Origin: Roseomonas populi
Lineage (GTDB): Bacteria > Pseudomonadota > Alphaproteobacteria > Acetobacterales > Acetobacteraceae
Direction: 5' to 3'
Assembly (NCBI RefSeq): GCF_024594815.1
Contig: NZ_JANJOU010000026.1
Span: forward strand, 38,559-102,558
DNA: 64,000 nucleotides
Shown here one piece after another: positions 40,769 through 49,376 of this stretch (position 1 is the first letter of the stretch; the number at the start of each line of letters is the position of its first letter). The notes under the pieces are model-generated. The model was given only the letters and a program-made list of their open reading frames with translations. It searched no databases and was not told the DNA's origin. Both the position numbers and the translations under genes were made by a program.

Positions 40769-43700
40769 TCAGGCAACCAAGCCGTCCGACCGGCGCAGCT
40801 TGTCGATGAGCGCTCCCACCTCGGCTGCTGGAACGGGACGGCTGAAAAGGTAGCCCTGGGCATCCTGGCAACCTAGCTGACGCAGGGCGTCCAGCTGTTC
40901 GGCAGTCTCGACACCCTCGGCAGTGACAGAGAGGCCGAGGCTTCGGCTCATGCTGACCACGGCGCGGATGACGGCCTTCGCCTCCTTCCTTGCAGGCAGG
41001 CCCGTGACAAAGGAACGATCGATCTTGATCTTGTCGAAGGGGAAGCGGAGCAGATAGGCGAGCGAGGAGAAGCCCGTCCCGAAGTCGTCGAGGGCAATCC
41101 GCACTCCCAGTCGGCTCAGCTCGCGCAGGATGGTGAGGTTGGACTGATCCTCCTGCAGCAGGATGGACTCCGTGATCTCCAGCTCGAGCCGTCCCGTCGC
41201 CAGTCCCGAATCCGCGAGGGCACCAGCCACCACCTGCACCAGGCCGGGGTTCCGGAACTGGACCGGGGAGAGGTTCACAGCCACGCGGACGGCGTCGGGC
41301 CAGCGAGACGCCTCCCAGCAAGCGGTACGAAGGGCCCATTCGCCCATCCGCATGATCTGGCCGGCTTCCTCGGCCACAGGGATGAACTCTGCCGGCGAGA
41401 TCATGCCCCAATCCGGATGCCGCCAGCGTAGCAATGCTTCGAGGCAGGTCACCTCACCCGTCCGGATCTCCACCAGGGGCTGGAAGTGCAGATCCAGCTC
41501 GCCCCGATCAAGGGCCGTGCGAAGGCCGACTCTCAACCTCTGCTTCCGGTGGACCGCCTCGTCCATCGCGCGTTCGAAGAAGCGGAAGGTGCCGCGTCCC
41601 TCCGCCTTCGCGCGGTAGAGGGCGATATCCGCATTCCTGACGACCTCCGCGGAACTAGCGCCCTGACCAGTGGAGACCAGGGCAATACCGATGCTCGCTC
41701 CCCCCACGGCTGACTGATCTTCGATCCGATAGTTCTCGTCCAGAACCGCATTCATCCGACGCGCAAGGGCTGCCGCATCGTCCGGTCCCCGTATCGAGGT
41801 CTGGATGATCGCGAACTCATCACCGGCTATGCGGGCCACCAAGCTGCTTTCAGGCACGCAATCGCGGAGGCGATCAGCCGCCTGCTGTAGCAACGTGTCA
41901 CCCGCGGCATGGCCGAGCGTGTCGTTGACGCCTTTGAAATGGTCCAGATCGATACAGTGGAGAGCCAGGCACTCGCCTTGGTGAACGCGTGTGAGTGCCT
42001 TGTCCAGCTCCAGATAGAACAATCGGCGGTTGGCCAGATCCGTCAGTGGATCATGGTAGGCCATGAAGGCGATCTGCTGCTCGGCCAACTTGCGCTCGTG
42101 GACATCCTCGGCCGTGCCGTACCAGCGGATTATTTGGCCAGCCTTGTCACGCCGTGCGGCCGCGCGGGAGCGGAGCCAGCGGTAGCTTCCGTCCTCCAGG
42201 CGAAACCGACCCTCTACGTCGAGCGGCTGACCGGATGACACGCTCTGCATCCAACTGCTCTTGAAGTGGTGCACGTCGTCGGGATGGAGGACAGTGGCCC
42301 AGCCCATCCCGAGCGTCTCCTCAGGCCTCATGCCCGTGATCTGTTCCCAGCGCGGGCTCGTTACTATGACCTGACCGTCACCATCGGCCACCCAGGGGAT
42401 CTGCGGGCTTAGTTCGATGGTGTATCGGTAGTTCTCCTCGCTCTCCCGCAGCGCCTCCTCGGCGTGCACCCGGTCGGTGACGTCCCAGGCGGTGACCAGC
42501 ACGGCAGGTCGCTCGGCAAACTCAATCACGTAGGAAATCGCATCGACTAGGCGGTCGCGCCCGGACGCGTCGAGATGCCGCCATGGCCCGGACACTTTTC
42601 GCGCGGACCGGGGCTCCATGGCGGAGCGGCGCACCAGCTCGTGGTCCTGGGCCGGGCGGATATCGAGGATTGTCATGCCCAGGAAATCTTCTCGGGACCA
42701 GCCATAGACCTGGATGGCGGCGTCGTTCACCTCTAGGAAGCGCAGCGTCTCCCGGTCATAGACCCACATCGGGGCGGGGTTGCTCTGGAACAGCAGCCGG
42801 AAAGCAGCCTCCCTTTCAGCCAGCGCCGCCTCGGCGAGCTTGTGCTCGTGCACGTCCTCGACAGTGCCGTACCAGCGGGTGATCCGGCCCTGTGCGTCCC
42901 GACGCGGAGCCGCGCGGGAGCGAACCCAGCAGTAATTCCCGTCGGCCAAGCGCAGGCGGTATTCGAAGTCATAGGGTTCGCCGGATTTCAGCGAGCGGGA
43001 CCACGCTGCCGAGGCGCCCGCTAGGTCGTCCGGGTGCACTGAATTCGCCCAGCCCTCGCCGCCAGGCTCGGTGGAGCCGGTGAGCGCCAGCCATCTGGAA
43101 CTGGCCTCGACGGTTACGCCATCCGGTTCGGCGGTCCAGGGGATGTGCGGGCTGAGCTCGACCACGTGCCGGTAGTGGTCCTCGCTCTCGCGAAGCGCCG
43201 TTTCGGCGCGCTTTGCGTCCGTGACGTCCTGAACGATGGCAACCGCCACCTGCGGGTGGCCGGACGTGTCACGCGTTGCTGACACGTAGTTGCTCACCCA
43301 CACGGACGAGCCGTCAGGTCTGACGTAGCGCTTCTCGATCGAGAAAGGCTCACCCGTCTCCACCAGGCGCCTGAAGAGGGCAATGTTCTGTGGCCGCGCA
43401 TCCGTGTGGGTGATGTCCTGCATCAGGCGGCCCAGGAGCGCCTTCCGATCCCGGCCGACGATCTCGCAGAAGCGGTCGTTGACGAGCAGAAATCGCCCTT
43501 CCAGGTCGGTTTGGGCGATGCCGATCGCAGCCTGCCCGACAAGGTTGGACAGTTGCTCTCGGTGTTCCCGCAAGGCCTCCTCGGCCCGCTTGCGCTCAGT
43601 AATGTCGAGAGCGGAACATAAAGCTCCGACGATTTCCCCCTTCTTGTCGCGTGCGGGCTCAAGGGACACGAGATAGACCCGCCCCTCGCAGACCCCACCA

Positions 43701-44005
43701 ATCTGCGTGCCCTGCAGTTCAAGATCGGCTACTGACTCGCCCTGCAGTGCCCGCCGTAGATGTGGCTCGAGTTGCACGGCAACACTCGGCACGACCTCGC
43801 CCAGTGTTCGGCCGATATCCACCTCGGCGGGCCGCCCCGTCATTTCGGCCAGCCGCCGGTTGATGCTGACGAAACACAGGTTCTTGTTAATCAGGCAGAG
43901 GCCGACTGGTATGGCATCGTATACCGTAGGAAGGATTGCGAGCTGCGGGCTAGGTTCCTGAAAGACGGTCGGGTTCGGGCTGCTACTTACAAGACGTTCA
44001 TTCAT
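40769..44005 (-). CDS. multi-PAS diguanylate cyclase/phosphodiesterase (GGDEF-EAL)
   Basis: A 1078-residue cyclic-di-GMP protein without clear membrane segments. Five PAS domains occupy about 24-137, 148-268, 272-392, 397-517 and 521-641, each ending in a PAC/coiled linker of the D-I-T-E-R-K-R-A-E-E-A-L type. GGDEF follows at 645-810 with the active-site motif changed to AGDEF (727-731), then EAL (823-1070) with intact EALLRW (856-861), ELEITES, DDFGTGFSS and KIDRSF. The phosphodiesterase half looks functional; the cyclase half may be weak or GTP-binding only. PAS3 and PAS5 are near duplicates. The gene stands alone. Confidence 0.93.
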   Translation of the reverse strand: MNERLVSSSPNPTVFQEPSPQLAILPTVYDAIPVGLCLINKNLCFVSINRRLAEMTGRPAEVDIGRTLGEVVPSVAVQLEPHLRRALQGESVADLELQGTQIGGVCEGRVYLVSLEPARDKKGEIVGALCSALDITERKRAEEALREHREQLSNLVGQAAIGIAQTDLEGRFLLVNDRFCEIVGRDRKALLGRLMQDITHTDARPQNIALFRRLVETGEPFSIEKRYVRPDGSSVWVSNYVSATRDTSGHPQVAVAIVQDVTDAKRAETALRESEDHYRHVVELSPHIPWTAEPDGVTVEASSRWLALTGSTEPGGEGWANSVHPDDLAGASAAWSRSLKSGEPYDFEYRLRLADGNYCWVRSRAAPRRDAQGRITRWYGTVEDVHEHKLAEAALAEREAAFRLLFQSNPAPMWVYDRETLRFLEVNDAAIQVYGWSREDFLGMTILDIRPAQDHELVRRSAMEPRSARKVSGPWRHLDASGRDRLVDAISYVIEFAERPAVLVTAWDVTDRVHAEEALRESEENYRYTIELSPQIPWVADGDGQVIVTSPRWEQITGMRPEETLGMGWATVLHPDDVHHFKSSWMQSVSSGQPLDVEGRFRLEDGSYRWLRSRAAARRDKAGQIIRWYGTAEDVHERKLAEQQIAFMAYHDPLTDLANRRLFYLELDKALTRVHQGECLALHCIDLDHFKGVNDTLGHAAGDTLLQQAADRLRDCVPESSLVARIAGDEFAIIQTSIRGPDDAAALARRMNAVLDENYRIEDQSAVGGASIGIALVSTGQGASSAEVVRNADIALYRAKAEGRGTFRFFERAMDEAVHRKQRLRVGLRTALDRGELDLHFQPLVEIRTGEVTCLEALLRWRHPDWGMISPAEFIPVAEEAGQIMRMGEWALRTACWEASRWPDAVRVAVNLSPVQFRNPGLVQVVAGALADSGLATGRLELEITESILLQEDQSNLTILRELSRLGVRIALDDFGTGFSSLAYLLRFPFDKIKIDRSFVTGLPARKEAKAVIRAVVSMSRSLGLSVTAEGVETAEQLDALRQLGCQDAQGYLFSRPVPAAEVGALIDKLRRSDGLVA

Positions 44006-44555
44006 CGGCCCCGGCCCCCAGGAAGCAGCTGACGCTACTTACGGAACGATCTTCAGCTATGGCGGATGACGTTGCACAACCGATGGTTGTGCCGCAAGGG
44101 CCCTGCCGGTTGGAAACGGCAGGTTCTCCAGGAAACCAAGGTCTCCCTTCTACCTGAGCGGATATCTGCTCGGTCGATCTCTCGTCTGCTTCTGGGGAGC
44201 ACGTGGGGCCGCCCGAATGGGCGAGGTGGGCGCCGAGCCGACGGGCGAAGCTGGCCGATAGCAGCATGCCGCTTTCGAGAGCGTGGCCGAGGCAAGCGGG
44301 CTTCGAGACATCTTCCGACCTCGAGCGGGACCGGGCCTCGAATCCGCGATACCCGGAGCAGAGGTCCGGCGCATCTCTCGCCGGCGTGGCGTGAGTAGCC
44401 GGCCCGCGGACTGCGATCTCGCCGGTTCGGATGAGAGAGGGGCAGCATCGGAAGGGCTAGGTTCGGCAGCCATATTTACATGCGCTACCGCGGTGCCTCG
44501 ACTTCCGGTGTATGGGAGCGGGACAGCCGATCTCCGCCCGAGAGGAACTCGCAGC
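44006..44555. other. divergent intergenic region with palindrome, hairpin and repeat
   Basis: A 550-base gap between the GGDEF/EAL gene and cydA. It contains a perfect palindrome CACAACC-GAT-GGTTGTG (44075-44091), a hairpin CCTGCCG/CGGCAGG (44102-44123), and at 44235-44258 a 24-base sequence repeated exactly at 56276-56299. Open frames here show no family features. The promoter of the cyd operon must lie in this gap; no sharp match to an FNR/Anr box was found. Confidence 0.5.
44235..44258. repeat. 24-base dispersed repeat, copy 1
   Basis: Identical over 24 bases (core GACGGGCGAAGCTGGCCGA) to 56276-56299, with weaker similarity on the right flank. Both copies are intergenic. Confidence 0.65.
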
Positions 44556-46145
44556 ATGGAGACCTTCCTGCCGAGCGCTCTGGACCTAGCGCGCTTCCAG
44601 TTCGCCTTCGTCGTGGTCTGGCACTTCCTTTTCCCTGCCTTCACCATCGGGCTGGCGAGCTACCTTGCCGTGCTGGAGGCACTCTGGCTCTGGACCGGGC
44701 GCGCCGTCTTTCTCGACACCTATCGCTACTGGCTGAAGATCTTCGCCGTGGCCTTCGCCATGGGCGTCGTTTCCGGGCTGGTCATGTCCTATCAGTTTGG
44801 CACCAACTGGTCCGTGCTGTCGGAGCGGGCGGGGCCGGTCATCGGTCCCCTGATGGCCTATGAGGTGCTGACGGCCTTCTTCCTGGAGGCCGGTTTCCTC
44901 GGCGTGATGCTCTTCGGCATGGAGCGGGTTGGCAAGGGCCTGCACATGCTGGCCACGGCGCTGGTGGCCACGGGAACCTTCTTCTCCGCTTTCTGGATCC
45001 TCTCCGCGAATTCCTGGCTGCACACGCCGGCCGGCTTCGAGCTGCTGTCGGATGGCCGCTTCGTGCCCGCGGACTGGTGGGCCATTATCTTCAACCCCTC
45101 CTTCCCCTTCCGCCTCGCCCACACCGTCACGGGCGCCTATCTGACGACGGCGCTGATCGTCGGCGCAGTCGGGGCCTGGCATCTGCTGCGGGAAAGGCAG
45201 GGCCGGCGGGAGAGGCACGACGCGGGAATGGAGAGCGTGGCGGATCCTGGGTGGCCGGGGCGAAGCATCCTGGAGCCCGGCACAGGCCAGCCCGCCGCGG
45301 CGCAGTCTCGTCCCGGCAGCGCCCCCACGGAGCGCGGTGAGGAGGAGAGCGAAGCCGGGCCCAACCCGCGGGCACGGCTGATGTTCTCCATGGCCATGTG
45401 GATGCTGCTGGTGGTGGCCCCGGTACAGGCCGTGCTGGGCGACCTGCACGGCACCAACACCTTCCAGCACCAGCCCGCCAAGGTAGCTGCCATGGAGGGG
45501 CATTTCGAGACTGAGCGTGGCGCGCCCTCCATCCTCTTCGGCATCCCGGACGCGGCGGAGGAGCGGACGCGGATGCAGGTCGCTATCCCCCGCCTCGCCA
45601 GCCTCTACCTGACGCATTCCTGGAACGGCGAGGTGCGCGGGCTGAAGGACATCCCGCGCGACCACTGGCCGACGAACCTTCCCCTCGTCTTCTTCGCCTT
45701 CCGCGTGATGGTGGGGCTGGGACTGCTGATGATCGCGCTCGGCCTGGCGGGCGGGGTGATGCGGTGGCGCGGGCGGCTCTACGACACGCCCTGGATGCTG
45801 CGCTGGGCCACGCTGATGGGCCCCGCGGGGCTGGTGGCAGTGACGGCGGGATGGATCGTGACGGAGGCGGGGCGGCAGCCCTTCACGGTCTACGACCATC
45901 TCCGCACGGCCGACAGCGTGTCCCCGGTCGCCGCGCCAGCCGTCGCCACCTCGCTCGCCGCCTTCATCGTCGTCTACTTCGTCGTCTTCGGGGCGGGCAT
46001 CTGGTACCTGCTGAAGCTCTTCCGCCAAACGCCAAAGCCGCATGAGGGCACGCCACCCAAGGACCAGCCCATCCGAACGGCCGGCATCACCCCCGCACCA
46101 TCGGTGCAGGCCGGGAGCAACCCCGGCCCCCAGCCGGCGGAGTAG
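44556..46145 (+). CDS. cydA: cytochrome bd-type quinol oxidase subunit I
   Basis: A 529-residue CydA/CioA protein. The haem b595 ligand is His23 in VWHFLFP, the haem b558 ligands include His189 in RLAHTVTGAYL and a methionine near FRVMVGLG, and the quinol loop (HQPAKVAAMEGHFET...) is of the short, cyanide-insensitive CIO type. Unusual: residues 217-271, between two membrane helices, are a hydrophilic, Pro/Gly/Glu-rich insertion of about 50 residues not expected in the family. ATG at 44556 is where homology starts, although the frame is open from 44283. cydB follows after five bases. Confidence 0.93.
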   Translation: METFLPSALDLARFQFAFVVVWHFLFPAFTIGLASYLAVLEALWLWTGRAVFLDTYRYWLKIFAVAFAMGVVSGLVMSYQFGTNWSVLSERAGPVIGPLMAYEVLTAFFLEAGFLGVMLFGMERVGKGLHMLATALVATGTFFSAFWILSANSWLHTPAGFELLSDGRFVPADWWAIIFNPSFPFRLAHTVTGAYLTTALIVGAVGAWHLLRERQGRRERHDAGMESVADPGWPGRSILEPGTGQPAAAQSRPGSAPTERGEEESEAGPNPRARLMFSMAMWMLLVVAPVQAVLGDLHGTNTFQHQPAKVAAMEGHFETERGAPSILFGIPDAAEERTRMQVAIPRLASLYLTHSWNGEVRGLKDIPRDHWPTNLPLVFFAFRVMVGLGLLMIALGLAGGVMRWRGRLYDTPWMLRWATLMGPAGLVAVTAGWIVTEAGRQPFTVYDHLRTADSVSPVAAPAVATSLAAFIVVYFVVFGAGIWYLLKLFRQTPKPHEGTPPKDQPIRTAGITPAPSVQAGSNPGPQPAE

Positions 46146-46150
46146 AGGAG

Positions 46151-47200
46151 ATGCCGACGGATCTTTCGGGCTGGGCGCTCTGGCTGCCTCTGGTCTGGGC
46201 CGCGCTGATCGCCCTGGCCGTCCTCCTCTATGTCTGCATGGACGGGTTCGATCTCGGCATCGGCATCCTCTTCCCCTTCATGCGGGAGAAGGCGGATCGC
46301 GACGTGGCGGTGAACTCCGTGGCGCCCGTCTGGGACGGGAACGAGACCTGGCTCGTCATGGGCGGGGGCGGGCTGCTGGCGGTCTTCCCGCTCGCCTATG
46401 CCGTGGTGTTGCCGGCCCTGTACATGCCGCTGATCCTCATGCTCCTCGCCCTGGTGTTCCGTGGCGTCGCCTTCGAGATGCGCTTCCGGGCGGAGGGGCA
46501 CAGGGGGCAGCGCTGGTGGGATCGGGCCTTCTCCTGGGGCTCCATGACGGCCGCCTTCATGCAGGGCATCGCCCTCGGCGCCTTCGTGCAGGGGATCGAG
46601 GTGCAGGGCCGCGCCTATGCAGGCGGATGGTGGGATTGGCTGACGCCCTTCTCCGTCCTGACGGGTGTCGCGCTGGTGATCGGCTACGGGATGCTCGGCG
46701 CCTGCTGGCTGCTGTGGAAGACCCAGGGACCGCTGCACCGGCGAGCCGCCGCCCTGGCCCGGCCCTTCGCCCTGGGGACGGTGGCGGCCATCATCCTCGT
46801 CTCGGCTATCATGCCCTTCCTGCAGCCAGCCTTCGCGGAGCGCTGGCTCACCGTGCCCAACATCTTCTACGCCGCCCCGGTGCCGCTGCTGGTGGCGATC
46901 TTCGTCTGGCGCTTCTTCCATGCCCTGGCGCAGGATACGGGGCAGGGCGGGATCGCGGATGCGCGGCCCTTCCTGCTGGCGCTCGGGCTCTTTGTGCTGT
47001 CCTATGTCGGGCTCGGGATCTCGCTCTGGCCGATGATCGTGCCGCCGGCTTTCACCATCTGGCAGGCCGCGGCACCGCCGGCATCCCAGAAATTCGTGCT
47101 CGTGGGGGCGGCGGTGCTGATCCCGGTGATCCTGACCTATACCGGCTACGTCTACTGGCTCTTCCGAGGCAAGGTCACGACCGAGACCGGCTACCACTGA
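46151..47200 (+). CDS. cydB: cytochrome bd-type quinol oxidase subunit II
   Basis: A 349-residue membrane protein of the CydB/CioB family with eight or nine helices. The N-terminus contains YVCMDGFDLGIGILFPFM, and VWDGNETWLVMGGGGLLAVFPLAY is the family hallmark. It pairs with CydA to form the quinol:O2 oxidoreductase in the inner membrane. The stop overlaps the start of the small DUF2474 gene by one base. Confidence 0.94.
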   Translation: MPTDLSGWALWLPLVWAALIALAVLLYVCMDGFDLGIGILFPFMREKADRDVAVNSVAPVWDGNETWLVMGGGGLLAVFPLAYAVVLPALYMPLILMLLALVFRGVAFEMRFRAEGHRGQRWWDRAFSWGSMTAAFMQGIALGAFVQGIEVQGRAYAGGWWDWLTPFSVLTGVALVIGYGMLGACWLLWKTQGPLHRRAAALARPFALGTVAAIILVSAIMPFLQPAFAERWLTVPNIFYAAPVPLLVAIFVWRFFHALAQDTGQGGIADARPFLLALGLFVLSYVGLGISLWPMIVPPAFTIWQAAAPPASQKFVLVGAAVLIPVILTYTGYVYWLFRGKVTTETGYH

Positions 47201-47301
47201 TGGCGCGCCGCATTCTCTGGTTCGTCGGCCTCTGGGCCGCGAGCATTCTCGCCCTCGGCGCCGTCGCCATGCTGCTGCGCACGGTACTGCGGCACATTTA
47301 A
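47200..47301 (+). CDS. DUF2474 small membrane subunit of the bd oxidase
   Basis: A 33-residue single-helix protein, MARRILWFVGLWAASILALG and so on. Tiny DUF2474 (CydX/CioZ-like) proteins follow cydB in many CIO-type operons and probably stabilise the oxidase. It shares a base with the cydB stop (TGATG), so it is translated with it. It is short, but its position and hydrophobic pattern support it. Confidence 0.85.
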   Translation: MARRILWFVGLWAASILALGAVAMLLRTVLRHI

Positions 47302-47400
47302 CCAAGCGTGACATCTCTTCCGGCCCGTCGCCCGGTGCGCGGTTGTGGGTGGAGATGGGGGCAACACGCCCCTCCACCAACGGCCGGCGCTCTCGTTGTT

Positions 47401-47427
47401 CCCTGGCGCTGCTACGCAGCCCCAGGG
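47401..47427. terminator. hairpin between convergent genes
   Basis: CCCTGGCGCTGC (47401-47412) and GCAGCCCCAGGG (47416-47427) pair over 12 bases with one C-C mismatch around a three-base loop. It lies in the 286-base gap where the cyd operon and the channel-like gene converge, a fitting place for a two-way terminator. No T-run follows on either strand. Confidence 0.5.
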
Positions 47428-47587
47428 GCAGGGTTGGGCCGAAACCGGCAGGTTAGCCTCCGGTCGGGCCCTCCCGGGAAGCGGCCGCGAACCAGAGACG
47501 TTCGCCGCTGCTTGCAGCCCGAGGCGATCGCTAACGGAGATTGCTCAGCTGCTCAGAGCTCCGGTGGGGCAGACCCCACGTGCAACG

Positions 47588-48715
47588 TCAGCCGCATTGC
47601 CGTCGCTCCGGCTCGCCGCACCGATACCCGCCAGCCGGATCGATCTGGTCCATGTGGTACGCCATCGCCGGGGCGAGCCCAGCGATGAGCGGATCCCAGC
47701 AGCTGCGTAAAGAGATGTAAGCCTCTTCGCCCGCATTCTCATCCGCTGTGACCTCGATCCCTGCCCGGCGCAGACGCTGCAGAGCGGACCGATAACGTCG
47801 ACGCCAACGGTCCGGCGTCTCGCCCGGCAACCTCGGCTGCTCGCGCGCATCACCGCGGTGGAGAGCTTCCTCCAAAGTCGAGACCAGGATGAGGGAGGCC
47901 CGCCAGAGCTGTTCAACCGCCGCCGAATCCTTCAGCCAGCCGTGGCGCTGGTCATCCAGCGCGGTCCGTATCAGCGTCACGGCATCAAGGGCCACGAGCG
48001 CCGAACGGGAGACGGAGTAGAAGGGTTGCTGGAAGCGGAAGTAGAACAGCAAGGGGTAGAAGTGATGGGCCTCCTTCGTCTGGGCCATTCCGGAGCCAAT
48101 GTCCGCCAAGTCGGAGTAGCCCGCGCTGAACTGGCCATACGGCCCGAGGCGAGCCACGAGTTCGGCTGCGTCGCCCGTTTCGGCAGTCAAGAGGTGCAAC
48201 TTCAGACCCAGCGCGTTCCGCCGTTGCAGCGCGGCATAGACTTGCATGATGTAGGTCAAAGTCAGCGACACCACGGACATGCCGATCAACGAGTTGGTGA
48301 GATAGAGGATCCGGCTCCAGCTGGTCTGCGGTGCGAAGTCGCTGGAACCGACGATGGCCATGCTGCTGCCACCGGCGTACATGGCCGCCACGAAGTCGGC
48401 CGGCGTGCTGCCGCCCTGTGCCGTGATCGCGGTGCCGAGAAGTGGGTGCATGACGAGCGCCGCCCCCAGGGTGAGCGCCAAAGCCCAGACAGCCACCAGG
48501 AGCACCAGGATCGCGGGGCCGCAGAAGGTGAGGGCGCGGTCGCCCCAGAGGCCGCACGCCCCCGCTCCGGCACGGAACGCGGCCCAGGTTGCGCGCGCCA
48601 GGCGGATCGCGAATATGCCGGCGCCGGCACGCGCATAGAGCACGGTCAGGAACACGTCGCAGAGCGTGACCAGGACCAGGACGGTGCCAAGGGCCTGCTC
48701 GAACCAATCCGGCAT
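47588..48715 (-). CDS. two-helix potassium-channel-like membrane protein
   Basis: A 375-residue protein with four hydrophobic segments in the first 165 residues and a soluble C-terminal domain of about 200. The part between segments three and four (ADFVAAMYAGGSSMAIVGSS, then DF) has the pore-loop position and helix pattern of Ion_trans_2 channels, but the selectivity filter T-V-G-Y-G-D is replaced by A-I-V-G-S-S-D. It may therefore be a channel with altered selectivity or a non-conducting relative. The C-terminal half has no recognised domain. It starts 55 bases behind the PfpI-type gene. Confidence 0.7.
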   Translation of the reverse strand: MPDWFEQALGTVLVLVTLCDVFLTVLYARAGAGIFAIRLARATWAAFRAGAGACGLWGDRALTFCGPAILVLLVAVWALALTLGAALVMHPLLGTAITAQGGSTPADFVAAMYAGGSSMAIVGSSDFAPQTSWSRILYLTNSLIGMSVVSLTLTYIMQVYAALQRRNALGLKLHLLTAETGDAAELVARLGPYGQFSAGYSDLADIGSGMAQTKEAHHFYPLLFYFRFQQPFYSVSRSALVALDAVTLIRTALDDQRHGWLKDSAAVEQLWRASLILVSTLEEALHRGDAREQPRLPGETPDRWRRRYRSALQRLRRAGIEVTADENAGEEAYISLRSCWDPLIAGLAPAMAYHMDQIDPAGGYRCGEPERRQCG

Positions 48716-48770
48716 TCAGGCGTCCCCCGCCCGGTTCACGGCAGCAGTTTGGACGGGCGGGAACACCTCC

Positions 48771-49346
48771 TCAGTGCGCCCGCTGCCCCACCTGGCCGGG
48801 ATGCGCGCGACCGAACAGGCCGACCATCTCCCGATTGAACGCGGGTATGTCGTCCGGCTTGCGGCTGGAGACGAGATTTCCGTCCACCACGGCTGCCTGG
48901 TCGACCCAATCGGCGCCGGCATTCTCCAGATCCGTCTGCAGGGACGGCCAGGCGGCGAGCCGACGCCCCCTCAGCTTCCCGGTCTCGGTCAGGGTCCAGG
49001 GGCCGTGGCAGATCGTCGCCACCGGCTTCCCGCCATCGAGAAACGACTGGGCAAAGAGGACGGCACTCTCGTTCATCCGTAACGTGTCGGGGTTGATGAC
49101 CCCGCCTGGCAGCAGGATGGCGTCGAAGTCCTCAGGACGCGCCTGGGCCAGAGGCACATCCACTGGGAACTCGTCTCCCCATTCGGTGAGGTTCCAGGCC
49201 CTGACGCGTCCATCCTTGGGCGAGACGATGCTGGTCCTCGCCCCGGCCGCGTCGAGCGCCTTGCGCGGCTCGGTCATTTCGACCTGCTCGAAGCCGTCGG
49301 TGACGAGGATCGCAACCTTCAGCCCGTCCAGACTGTCATTGGCCAT
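48771..49346 (-). CDS. DJ-1/PfpI family protein (YhbO-like)
   Basis: A 191-residue type 1 glutamine-amidotransferase-like protein. The nucleophile elbow is ATICHGPWTL (Cys near residue 112), with the upstream glutamate in VTDGFEQVEM. Relatives such as YhbO and PfpI are stress-induced glyoxalases/deglycases or peptidases. It lies in the leftward group with two alcohol dehydrogenases, fitting a role against reactive aldehydes (inference). Confidence 0.9.
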   Translation of the reverse strand: MANDSLDGLKVAILVTDGFEQVEMTEPRKALDAAGARTSIVSPKDGRVRAWNLTEWGDEFPVDVPLAQARPEDFDAILLPGGVINPDTLRMNESAVLFAQSFLDGGKPVATICHGPWTLTETGKLRGRRLAAWPSLQTDLENAGADWVDQAAVVDGNLVSSRKPDDIPAFNREMVGLFGRAHPGQVGQRAH

Positions 49347-49376
49347 GTCGTGGTCTCCTCTCGTGCGATGCGCCGG

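Noticed and set aside
44283..44555. N-terminal extension of cydA by 91 codons
   Set aside because: CydA homology and the membrane-entry segment begin at the ATG at 44556; the extension is low-complexity and covers the promoter region.
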